Below are positions 1-5,069 of a DNA stretch of 5,141 nt, piece after piece; within the stretch, counting starts at the first letter, position 1, and every line of letters begins with the position of its first letter. The stretch lies in contig JAUZQT010000086.1 of NCBI GenBank assembly GCA_030950825.1, positions 1-5,141 on the forward strand, read 5' to 3'. The notes beneath the pieces are model-generated. The model was not told the DNA's origin. It ran no database searches and was given only the letters and a program-made list of their open reading frames with translations. The position numbers were made by a program, and so were the translations under genes. This stretch comes from Mariprofundaceae bacterium. Its GTDB lineage: Bacteria > Pseudomonadota > Zetaproteobacteria > Mariprofundales > Mariprofundaceae.

Positions 1-21
1 TATAATGGATTCCCAATACAA

Positions 22-52
22 TCCCGCCTGTGCGGGACGCACGCAGACAGGC
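22..52. repeat. REP-like palindromic repeat at left edge
   Basis: Two overlapping, mutually exclusive hairpins can be drawn. TCCCGC (22-27) pairs with GCGGGA (32-37) around a four-base loop, and GCCTGT (26-31) pairs with ACAGGC (47-52). The preceding GGATTCCC and the CCCGCCTGTGCGGGACG core resemble the dispersed palindromic elements common between genes in many proteobacterial genomes. That it is a dispersed family is inference, because only one copy is visible here. It could instead be the 3' end or terminator region of a gene outside the window, but no T-run follows the stem. Confidence 0.35.
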
Positions 53-155
53 TCAGGCGACAGTATTTGTGAATAGTCAGGTTGGACATCACTTAAAATT
101 CATCGAGCCTAAGTGCATTTATTTCTGTGAGAATTTTGGGCAAAGCAATGCTGCA

Positions 156-188
156 ATGAATGGTTGTCGTTTTTTTTCTAAAAATTAA
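156..188 (+). other. Possible ten-codon leader peptide with Phe-Phe
   Basis: This small ORF encodes MNGCRFFSKN and then stops at TAA. Two adjacent Phe codons lie 26 nt before a strong inverted repeat, upstream of the gene for the first enzyme of aromatic amino acid synthesis. That arrangement recalls attenuator leader peptides. Against it, there is no good Shine-Dalgarno site (only GGG at 138-140, too far upstream), the Phe codons come from a simple T-run, and I found no clear antiterminator pairing. It may be chance. Confidence 0.2.
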
Positions 189-201
189 TGGTAACTTCTG
201 G

Positions 202-248
202 CATGATGCGCACATCAATGATTTGTTCCAAGCTTAATGCGCATCGTG
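202..248 (+). promoter_or_regulatory. Inverted repeat in aroG leader, possible attenuator or operator
   Basis: GATGCGCA (205-212) and TGCGCATC (238-245) are perfect complements. The stem extends outward to 202/248 through one G-U wobble, giving 11 pairs around a 25-nt loop. A pyrimidine-rich stretch (TTTCTCTCCCCC, 249-260) follows, which is a poor but possible intrinsic-terminator tail. It lies about 100 nt before the aroG start, so it could be an attenuator, a regulator binding site, or the terminator of a transcript coming from the left. No TyrR-type TGTAAA-N6-TTTACA box was seen. Confidence 0.4.
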
Positions 249-268
249 TTTCTCTCCCCCATTGTTAT

Positions 269-296
269 TTGAAACATAATAATAAGGGTGAAAAAT
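269..296 (+). promoter_or_regulatory. Weak sigma-70 promoter candidate for aroG operon
   Basis: TTGAAA (269-274) matches the -35 consensus at five of six positions. A poor -10 candidate, AAAAAT, lies at 291-296 after a 16-bp spacer. A better -10 hexamer, CATAAT (275-280), lacks a convincing -35 at the right distance. The region is AT-rich and correctly placed upstream of the first gene of the operon, but neither pairing is strong, so the exact promoter is unsettled. Confidence 0.25.
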
Positions 297-327
297 CATC
301 CCCGCGTGTTGTTTGTTTCATGTTACA

Positions 328-336
328 AAGAGGTGA
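328..336 (+). promoter_or_regulatory. Shine-Dalgarno site of aroG
   Basis: The sequence AAGAGGTGA contains GAGGTG ten bases before the ATG at 346. It is the best ribosome binding site in the window and fixes the start of the DAHP synthase gene. Confidence 0.8.
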
Positions 337-345
337 AAATTAAAC

Positions 346-1413
346 ATGCCAGCCAAATATTTAACGGATGACCTTCGTATTGTTGCTACCAAAGAGGTGG
401 TATCACCAGCATTGGTTCACGCGGAACACCCGATCAATGATATAGTTTCCACGGTCGTTACTGACGCACGTAAAAATATTCACGATATTCTACGTGGTGA
501 TGATGATCGATTGTTGGTAGTGGTGGGGCCGTGCTCCATTCACAACCCTGATTTAGCGCTTGAGTATGCCAAGCATATTCAAGGTTTAAACGGCTGTTAT
601 GATGATAACCTACAAATTGTCATGCGTGTTTATTTTGAAAAACCTCGCACCACTATTGGCTGGAAGGGCTTGATCAATGACCCCCACTTGGATAATTCAT
701 TTGAGATCAATACGGGCATTCGCATGGCACGTAAGCTACTTCTTGAAATCAATGAAATGGGCATTCCAGCTGGCACAGAGTTTCTTGATCTTATTACGCC
801 ACAATACTTTGCCGACTTGGTTAGTTGGGGGGCGATTGGCGCGCGTACAACCGAAAGCCAAGGGCACCGTGAATTATCATCAGGGTTATCTTGCCCTGTT
901 GGCTTCAAAAACAGCACCGAAGGAGGCTATCGTATTGCTATTGATGCCATCAATGCCGCATCCAACCCGCATCATTTTCTATCGCTGACCAAAGAAGGGC
1001 GATCGGCTATTTTTTCCACCAGTGGCAATGAAGATTGCCATATTATTATGCGGGGTGGGCATACGCCAAACTATGATGCCAGCCATATTGCCGCAGCGAC
1101 AAAAGAGCTTGAATTGGCCAATGTCAGTTCGGGCATTATGATTGATTGTAGCCATGCCAACAGCCTGAAACAACATCAACGACAAATAATTGTAGGGCAT
1201 GATGTTTGCGAGCAAATTAGCCTCGGTAATCAGAAAATCATCGGAGTGATGATTGAAAGCCATTTACATGCGGGAAATCAAAAGGTTATTGAAGGGCAAG
1301 TGCTGAAGCATGGCGTGAGTATTACCGATGCGTGCATTTCATGGGATGACACCGTTGATTTGCTGGCGGCCTTCTCCAAAGCTGTCGAGCAACGTCGGGA
1401 GCTGCGCGCATGA
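346..1413 (+). CDS. aroG: 3-deoxy-7-phosphoheptulonate (DAHP) synthase, class I
   Basis: This cytosolic enzyme condenses phosphoenolpyruvate with erythrose 4-phosphate to DAHP, the committed step of the shikimate pathway to Phe, Tyr and Trp. At 355 residues it matches the AroF/AroG/AroH family (about 350). The metal ligands appear as C63 (GPCSIH), H270 (DCSHANS), E304 (MIESH) and D328 (TDACISW), two positions after those of E. coli AroG. Substrate-binding residues R94, K99 (VYFEKPRTT), R167 (GARTTESQ), K188 (GFKNS) and R236 (MRGG) are also present. The feedback pocket keeps AroG-like D148, P152, L181, S182, F211 and S213, but has F223 where AroG has Val. Phe sensitivity is therefore plausible, though the effector cannot be read from sequence. 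The start is supported by a strong Shine-Dalgarno site. Its stop overlaps the next start (ATGA), so it heads a coupled operon. The aroG symbol is a family assignment; aroF or aroH is possible. Confidence 0.97.
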   Translation: MPAKYLTDDLRIVATKEVVSPALVHAEHPINDIVSTVVTDARKNIHDILRGDDDRLLVVVGPCSIHNPDLALEYAKHIQGLNGCYDDNLQIVMRVYFEKPRTTIGWKGLINDPHLDNSFEINTGIRMARKLLLEINEMGIPAGTEFLDLITPQYFADLVSWGAIGARTTESQGHRELSSGLSCPVGFKNSTEGGYRIAIDAINAASNPHHFLSLTKEGRSAIFSTSGNEDCHIIMRGGHTPNYDASHIAAATKELELANVSSGIMIDCSHANSLKQHQRQIIVGHDVCEQISLGNQKIIGVMIESHLHAGNQKVIEGQVLKHGVSITDACISWDDTVDLLAAFSKAVEQRRELRA

Positions 1414-1898
1414 CGATTCAATTTTCGGATGCCGTCAAATCAAAACAACTCAGAAAATTCTTTCAAGAGCACGGGCGAATTTACATTGTCGTAGATGCCA
1501 CGCGTGATGATATTTGTGTGCCAGACTTTTTGAAAGGAGACCCTGCCTTACGCTTGGTGTTGAATAACCGTATGCCCCAAGCTATTTATATTCGAGATGA
1601 TGCGCTGTCATCTGAATTTTCTTTTTCGGGGAAATCTCACCATTGTCATATTCCGATGGCATATATTTGGGCAGCGTACCAACCAGATGGCGATTTAGAG
1701 CAGGGGCTTATCTGGGAAAATAGTGTTCCAGAAACCATTCGCATTGTCGTCAATGCTGCACGGGGACTGGGGAAAGGAAAAGCAACAGAGGGGGAACCAG
1801 CAGAGATTCGCGATATTTCAGGGGAAACTGTGGCGATACCCGCAACAAAAGAAGCTGCGCCCAAGCGTAAAACGCGCCACCTTCACGTGGTGAAATAA
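1410..1898 (+). CDS. sspB: ClpXP protease specificity-enhancing factor SspB
   Basis: SspB is a cytosolic dimeric adaptor that binds the ssrA tag on proteins from stalled ribosomes (and some other substrates) and delivers them to ClpXP. The 162 residues compare with about 165 in E. coli. The substrate-binding fold spans roughly residues 10-106, with family-like segments IYIVVDATRDDICVP (24-38), RLVLNN (48-53) and IPMAYIWAAY (81-90) and ending near WENSVPE. A flexible Gly/Lys/Glu/Pro-rich linker (about 107-156) follows. The last residues, LHVVK (158-162), match the LRVVK ClpX-binding tail of E. coli SspB, which is strong independent support. GGGAG at 1397-1401 is a good ribosome binding site eight bases before the ATG, which overlaps the aroG stop. 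In E. coli sspB sits behind sspA; here it follows a DAHP synthase gene and no sspA is visible. The next gene starts on the last base of its stop codon. Confidence 0.93.
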   Translation: MTIQFSDAVKSKQLRKFFQEHGRIYIVVDATRDDICVPDFLKGDPALRLVLNNRMPQAIYIRDDALSSEFSFSGKSHHCHIPMAYIWAAYQPDGDLEQGLIWENSVPETIRIVVNAARGLGKGKATEGEPAEIRDISGETVAIPATKEAAPKRKTRHLHVVK

Positions 1899-2857
1899 TG
1901 ATATTCGCGGTGTGGCGAAGGGTACCTCAAAAAGTGGTTGTAACCTTTTTTTGCGGTATTTGTTTTTTTGGTCTGCTTGGTATTGGCGCCGCTCAAGCGC
2001 CAGAAGACCCGCGTTTTTATATCTCCATGGATTTTGACAATGGCATTGTACCGCCTTTACCTGAACAGGTGGTACAAGCTTTGCCCATCTTGTGGGATCG
2101 CATTATCACCCAGCAAGCGCGTGCAAGTATGCCAAAAAATATCAAGCCGATGGCATTACTTCGTCGTATTCAGCCACAACAGCAAGGTAGCGTGATTGAA
2201 TTTAATGCAGCGCGTGTCTGGGCACGTTTAGAGAAGGATCATATCCCACACATTCGCAGCATAACGGCTTTTAATCTTAAACTAGAAATGAGCAATGCTT
2301 TTGGCAGCCGAATGACTTCCTCAGAACGTGATTTATTGGCCTTTATACAACAGAAATCCAGCGGGCTAGGAATACAAACACAGCTTTCGGCACCGCTTCT
2401 CGCCATTCGGGTGCAGTGGCTGGGCGATACACAGGTACAAGTGTCTGTTCGTGGTCAGTCACGTTTGGAAGAATTCAGTGAACGTCGAGTGCTACAAGCT
2501 GGCAATCCTTTTTTGCAAATAGAAACGTGGCTTATACAAATTTTAATGCGAGCTCGTGATGCGTACCAGTGGAAGCCAGAAGCCGTGCTTTCCCCAAGTC
2601 AGCAAGCTGCATTGGCAGGCAGTCCATCCTTACAGTTGTTGATCAAACAGCAAGCAACATTGTCTGAGCAAATAACCTTGGAAACAGCGCTACAGGCAGA
2701 TACCCGTGTTCAGAGTGTTACGCCTACCTATTTGAATCACTATAGCCAAGCATACCGCATTCAATTAAAGCAAATAGATGATCGCTGGTTGCTTGATTGG
2801 TTTGCCAAACGCGGTATGCATGCCGCCCGCCATGAACAAGGCTGGCTTATTCAATAA
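1898..2857 (+). CDS. Exported DUF2066-like protein of unknown function
   Basis: This 319-residue protein starts with a signal peptide: basic n-region (R7, R8, K12), hydrophobic core at about 13-30, and likely cleavage after GAA (32) or AQA (34). The mature part would be periplasmic or envelope-associated. No catalytic motif is evident. Residues about 38-60 (YISMDF, then ALPILWDRII) and about 65-115 look like the DUF2066 pattern of a beta-strand, a helical repeat and a central strand segment. A second half with WLGDTQVQVSVRGQS (174-188) and a C-terminal DDRWLLDWFAKRG segment is also compatible. I assign the family partly by context, since DUF2066 genes commonly lie by a CDP-alcohol phosphatidyltransferase gene and hda in gammaproteobacteria; the match by eye is weak. 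The start shares one base with the sspB stop (TAATG), with GGTGA just upstream, and its own stop overlaps the next start in the same way. Function is unknown. Confidence 0.7.
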   Translation: MIFAVWRRVPQKVVVTFFCGICFFGLLGIGAAQAPEDPRFYISMDFDNGIVPPLPEQVVQALPILWDRIITQQARASMPKNIKPMALLRRIQPQQQGSVIEFNAARVWARLEKDHIPHIRSITAFNLKLEMSNAFGSRMTSSERDLLAFIQQKSSGLGIQTQLSAPLLAIRVQWLGDTQVQVSVRGQSRLEEFSERRVLQAGNPFLQIETWLIQILMRARDAYQWKPEAVLSPSQQAALAGSPSLQLLIKQQATLSEQITLETALQADTRVQSVTPTYLNHYSQAYRIQLKQIDDRWLLDWFAKRGMHAARHEQGWLIQ

Positions 2858-3411
2858 TGCAACACCTGCTCAATATTCCGAATATACTGACTCTGGCGCG
2901 CATTGTTATGACACCCGTCATTGTATATATGGTGTTAACAGAGCAGGCATGGCTGGCGCTTATTTTAATCGTTATTGCTGGTGTGACCGATATATTGGAT
3001 GGCGCGATTGCCCGTTATTATAAGTTACACACAGCAGTCGGTGCATACCTAGACCCTCTTGCTGATAAAATCATGTTAATTAGCCTGTTTGTGACATTAT
3101 TCATCATCAAAGAGGTTCCTCTATTTGTATTTCTAGCCATCATTTTTCGAGATATTATTATTGTGTTGGGGGCTATCATCTATGAAATGCTGACCCATCG
3201 CCTGACCATGCAGCCCAGTCAGATATCCAAAGCCACAACCTTCGTACAAATAAGCTATGTTGCATTATTATTATTAAATATGGCAATGGCGATACCTGAT
3301 ATATTTCTGCAAATAAGCATGTGGCTGACTTTTGTTCTCACCTGTGCTTCAGGCTTGCATTATCTGGTTAGCTGGACAGAAAAGGCCAATAAACAAGAAA
3401 AGGTGTTGTAA
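2857..3411 (+). CDS. CDP-alcohol phosphatidyltransferase (PgsA-like)
   Basis: This integral inner-membrane enzyme transfers a phosphatidyl group from a CDP-activated lipid to an alcohol acceptor, releasing CMP. The signature D-x2-D-G-x2-A-R-x8-G-x3-D-x3-D is complete: D45, D48, G49, A52, R53, G62, D66 and D70. The N-terminal NIPNILTLARIVMTP segment and several hydrophobic helices (about 8-28, 32-44, 72-97, 99-112, 128-147 and 150-170) fit the family, and 184 residues matches PgsA (about 182). The closest assignment is phosphatidylglycerophosphate synthase. However, the RDIIIVLGAIIYEML (98-112) and PSQISKATTFVQ (120-131) segments look more like the paralog often found beside hda than canonical PgsA, so the acceptor alcohol is uncertain and I give no symbol. 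The start overlaps the previous stop (TAATG) with only a weak, distant AAGG site, so translation probably depends on coupling. A 17-bp hairpin begins right after the stop. Confidence 0.9.
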   Translation: MQHLLNIPNILTLARIVMTPVIVYMVLTEQAWLALILIVIAGVTDILDGAIARYYKLHTAVGAYLDPLADKIMLISLFVTLFIIKEVPLFVFLAIIFRDIIIVLGAIIYEMLTHRLTMQPSQISKATTFVQISYVALLLLNMAMAIPDIFLQISMWLTFVLTCASGLHYLVSWTEKANKQEKVL

Positions 3412-3454
3412 TGGAATGGAAATTAAATAACTTGTGCATTTAATTTCCATTCCA
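3412..3454. repeat. Perfect 17-bp inverted repeat before hda
   Basis: The arm TGGAATGGAAATTAAAT (3412-3428) is exactly complementary to 3438-3454, with a nine-base loop (3429-3437). It begins on the base after the phosphatidyltransferase stop codon. The RNA hairpin would be long and mismatch-free but AT-rich, and is not followed by a U-run, so it is not a textbook intrinsic terminator. It may act as a transcript 3'-end stabiliser, a processing site, an operator, or a small dispersed palindrome. The structure is seen directly; the role is inference. Confidence 0.75.
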
Positions 3455-3473
3455 ATGTATCCGAGTTTATCTT

Positions 3474-3479
3474 TATGAT
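3474..3479 (+). promoter_or_regulatory. Candidate -10 element for hda
   Basis: TATGAT matches the -10 consensus at five of six positions. It lies so close to the hda ATG (3486) that transcription would begin at or next to the start codon. No good -35 hexamer is present (the best, TTCCAA at 3450-3455, is weak and lies in the hairpin arm). hda has no Shine-Dalgarno site, so a leaderless transcript is conceivable. Confidence 0.2.
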
Positions 3480-3485
3480 TATATT

Positions 3486-4169
3486 ATGACAAGCCAACAA
3501 CAACGCCTACTTTTTACGCTTCCTGTTACACCAGGTTATCATACTTGGGTTCACCATCAAGGGACGGCAGATGCCTGCACAAAATTGCTTATCTGGTTAA
3601 AAAGTGGCGGCATTTTATGGTTGAAGTCGGATGTTCCTGCAGGCAAGAGCCATCTTTTACGCGCCTTATTTGAAGAGTATCCCAAAATGGGCAGTGTCAA
3701 ATTTCAAGTGGAACAAGCTGCACTTGAGCAGATCGCAGCTTGGCTTGAAAGGCTGGAGCAGTATAGCTACTGGAGTATTGATCTTCCTGCTGGACAACTA
3801 CCTAGAGAAACAGCAATGGCATTATTTCACCTGATTGAACGCGCTAAAATTATGGGGCGGCCATTGCTTATTGTGTGGCGTTGCTTCGATAATGCACTTC
3901 ACCCCGCTGAATTGGCCAGCCGCATGCGTATGATGGAGCGTGCTTGTATTCATCCTCCCGAAAGTGATGATGATTTACGTTGCGTTTTAAAGGCTGCTGC
4001 CCAACAATTATGCTGGGATATCCCCGACCAGTTTCTTAAAGTAATGCTCATGCACTTGCCGCGTGATTTAGACACCCAACTCTCTGCATTACACTATTTA
4101 GAAGCGGCTTCACAAACTGAGCGCTCACGCATGACCCAAGCATGGGCACGCCAAAAACTTAATGTATGA
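3486..4169 (+). CDS. hda: DnaA regulatory inactivator Hda (DnaA-related AAA+ protein)
   Basis: Hda binds the DNA-loaded sliding clamp and stimulates hydrolysis of DnaA-bound ATP, preventing re-initiation of replication. The 227 residues cover a DnaA-like AAA+ domain without the DnaA DNA-binding domain. QRLLF at 6-10, followed by TLP, fits the Q-x-x-L-F clamp-binding consensus, as expected for Hda. The Walker A region is SDVPAGKSHLLRA (48-60): GKS is kept but the first Gly is Ser. The Walker B region is WSIDLP (96-101), with D99 but no second acidic residue, and the sensor I region (LLIVWRCF, 127-134) has lost its usual residues. The box VII arginine finger is present as ELASR (R146), and R193 (LPRDLDTQLSALHYLE) fits sensor II. 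The C-terminal lid resembles E. coli Hda. No ribosome binding site precedes the ATG. It lies 74 bp after the upstream operon and may be cotranscribed or have its own promoter. Confidence 0.9.
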   Translation: MTSQQQRLLFTLPVTPGYHTWVHHQGTADACTKLLIWLKSGGILWLKSDVPAGKSHLLRALFEEYPKMGSVKFQVEQAALEQIAAWLERLEQYSYWSIDLPAGQLPRETAMALFHLIERAKIMGRPLLIVWRCFDNALHPAELASRMRMMERACIHPPESDDDLRCVLKAAAQQLCWDIPDQFLKVMLMHLPRDLDTQLSALHYLEAASQTERSRMTQAWARQKLNV

Positions 4170-4183
4170 GTAACTGAGCTGAA

Positions 4184-4735
4184 CTATTCCGAATCTTTGC
4201 CTTTCTCTGGCTCTTCCATAAAGCGCGCTACATAAAGGCTTTGTGCAATAACAAATACAAAGGTCAAGCCGAGTAATCCAAACAGCTTAAAGTTAACCCA
4301 AGTCTCTGTGTCAAAATTATAAACAACATAAAGGTTGGCAATACCCAGAGCGATAAAAAACAGCGACCAAGCAATGTTTAAGTTTAGCCAAATTCGAGAT
4401 GGAAGCGTCATGTGATCACCCATCATACGTTGGATAATGCTTTTTTTGCCAATAAATTGACTGCCAATAAAGACAACCGCAAATAACCAGTTAATCACAG
4501 TAGGTTTCCATTTGATAAACATTTCATTTTGTAATATCAAGGTCAGCCCACCAAATACGCATACCAGTATCAATGTAATGACATGTGCTTTCTCAAAGCG
4601 GCGGTGTATTAGCCAATGTATGGAGGTTTGCAGTAGTGATGCGATAATCAATACAGCTGTAGCGACATAGATATCATACATTTTGAAAGCAATAAAAAAG
4701 AAAACAACGGGAAAGAAGTCGATTAAAAATTTCAT
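4184..4735 (-). CDS. yciB: Inner membrane septation protein YciB (IspZ family)
   Basis: YciB is a polytopic inner-membrane protein linked to cell-envelope synthesis and septation; the Shigella homolog IspZ was named for a septation defect. The 183-residue product begins MKFLIDFFPVVFFFIAFK, the usual family start, and carries the hallmark FGGLTLILQNEMFIKWKP (61-78) followed by TVINWLF. Hydrophobic segments lie at about 5-17, 22-43, 51-68, 80-95, 118-140 and 150-170, and the tail is charged (EEPEKGKDSE). The frame stays open upstream to an ATG at 4879, but the extra 48 residues have no YciB character and overlap the divergent hydrolase gene, so I chose the internal ATG, which gives the usual length (E. 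coli 179). No strong Shine-Dalgarno is seen. It converges with hda, the stops being 14 bp apart, and I see no clear terminator hairpin there. Confidence 0.93.
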   Translation of the reverse strand: MKFLIDFFPVVFFFIAFKMYDIYVATAVLIIASLLQTSIHWLIHRRFEKAHVITLILVCVFGGLTLILQNEMFIKWKPTVINWLFAVVFIGSQFIGKKSIIQRMMGDHMTLPSRIWLNLNIAWSLFFIALGIANLYVVYNFDTETWVNFKLFGLLGLTFVFVIAQSLYVARFMEEPEKGKDSE

Positions 4736-4769
4736 GTGGCAGATGCTATCTAAACTACAGCACAACGCT

Positions 4770-4874
4770 ATGATTGCAACGGTGTTATTGAATTTGCGCC
4801 ATGTTGCTTTGATTTTAATATGCCTACTGTTTGTCGGCTGTGCAAAAACCAGTGATTCATGGAAAACATGGTAA
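4770..4874 (+). pseudogene. Lipoprotein signal peptide of split alpha/beta hydrolase
   Basis: The frame encodes a short basic patch (R-H), a hydrophobic core (VALILICLLFV) and a lipobox-like LFVGC, then AKTSDSWKTW before a TAA at 4872-4874. This looks like a type II signal peptide whose cysteine would be lipidated. The codon frame is the same as the hydrolase segment starting at 4878, only GCC separating the stop from its ATG. The simplest reading is therefore one lipoprotein gene interrupted by a nonsense codon. The start is unclear: ATG at 4770 is taken, but in-frame ATGs at 4734 and 4743 or TTG at 4794 (giving a compact R-H-V-A-L signal) are possible, and none has a convincing ribosome binding site. 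It could also be a real 34-residue peptide, or the stop could be a sequencing error. Confidence 0.5.
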
Positions 4875-4877
4875 GCC

Positions 4878-5069
4878 ATGGATGAACTCTTGCAAGAAAA
4901 TTACCCCGATGCTCCGCCGCTAATTATGGTGCATGGCTGGAATGGCAGTGAATTTACTTGGCCTGATGTTCAAATATTACAGAAGTTTGAAGCCAATATG
5001 CATCGGGATGTTTATTTTTTCACATATCGTAAGGGTGTTATCGTGGTGGGGGGGTCGGGGTATTTATGA
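4878..5069 (+). CDS. Alpha/beta hydrolase N-terminal fragment (lipase/esterase-like)
   Basis: The segment DAPPLIMVHGWNGSEFTWP (11-29) is the first core strand and oxyanion-hole HG motif (H19, G20) of an alpha/beta hydrolase such as a lipase or esterase. RDVYFFTYRKG (43-53) fits the following strand, where the family usually continues with YR-x-G. The expected nucleophile elbow (G-x-S-x-G) and the Asp and His of the triad lie beyond the readable part. After about residue 51 the sequence turns into V/G-rich text and stops at TGA (5067-5069), within G-runs that look degraded, so this end is not a natural C-terminus. Together with the in-frame lipoprotein signal upstream it suggests a membrane-anchored hydrolase facing the periplasm or outer membrane. 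If the TAA is real, the ATG at 4878, with GGTAAG just before it, could allow reinitiation. Substrate is unknown. Confidence 0.6.
   Translation: MDELLQENYPDAPPLIMVHGWNGSEFTWPDVQILQKFEANMHRDVYFFTYRKGVIVVGGSGYL

Noticed and set aside
1..6. TATAAT at the very start of the window as a promoter -10
   Set aside because: No upstream sequence is available to look for a -35, and no gene follows within a normal distance.
95..137. AAAATTC / GAATTTT inverted repeat in the left intergenic region
   Set aside because: It has only seven AT-rich pairs with a 29-base loop, so chance occurrence is likely.
630..1263. Minus-strand open frames at 630-917 and 979-1263, and a plus-strand frame at 677-988
   Set aside because: They lie wholly inside the well-supported DAHP synthase gene, have no recognisable motifs and no ribosome binding sites.
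1646..2195. Minus-strand frame at 1646-1864 and plus-strand frame at 1968-2195
   Set aside because: They are shadows of sspB and the DUF2066-like gene with low-complexity, unrecognisable products.
2873..2885. Odd-centred palindrome ATATTC-C-GAATAT
   Set aside because: It encodes the conserved NIPNIL segment of the phosphatidyltransferase and is explained by protein coding.
2778..3023. Plus-strand frame spanning the junction of the DUF2066-like gene and the phosphatidyltransferase gene
   Set aside because: It overlaps two better-supported genes, and the complete CDP-alcohol motif is in the other frame.
3475..3489. Five-codon mini ORF (ATG ATT ATA TTA TGA) overlapping the hda start
   Set aside because: It has no ribosome binding site and AT-rich sequence makes it likely by chance.
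3631..3834. Plus-strand open frame inside hda
   Set aside because: It is out of frame with the AAA+ motifs and has no supporting features.
4170..4183. Bidirectional terminator between hda and yciB
   Set aside because: The 14-base gap and its flanks show no convincing GC-rich stem or T-run on either strand.
4736..4879. Upstream extension of yciB to an ATG at 4879
   Set aside because: The extra residues are not YciB-like, give an over-long protein and overlap the hydrolase signal peptide; the MKFLIDFFPV start is typical of the family.
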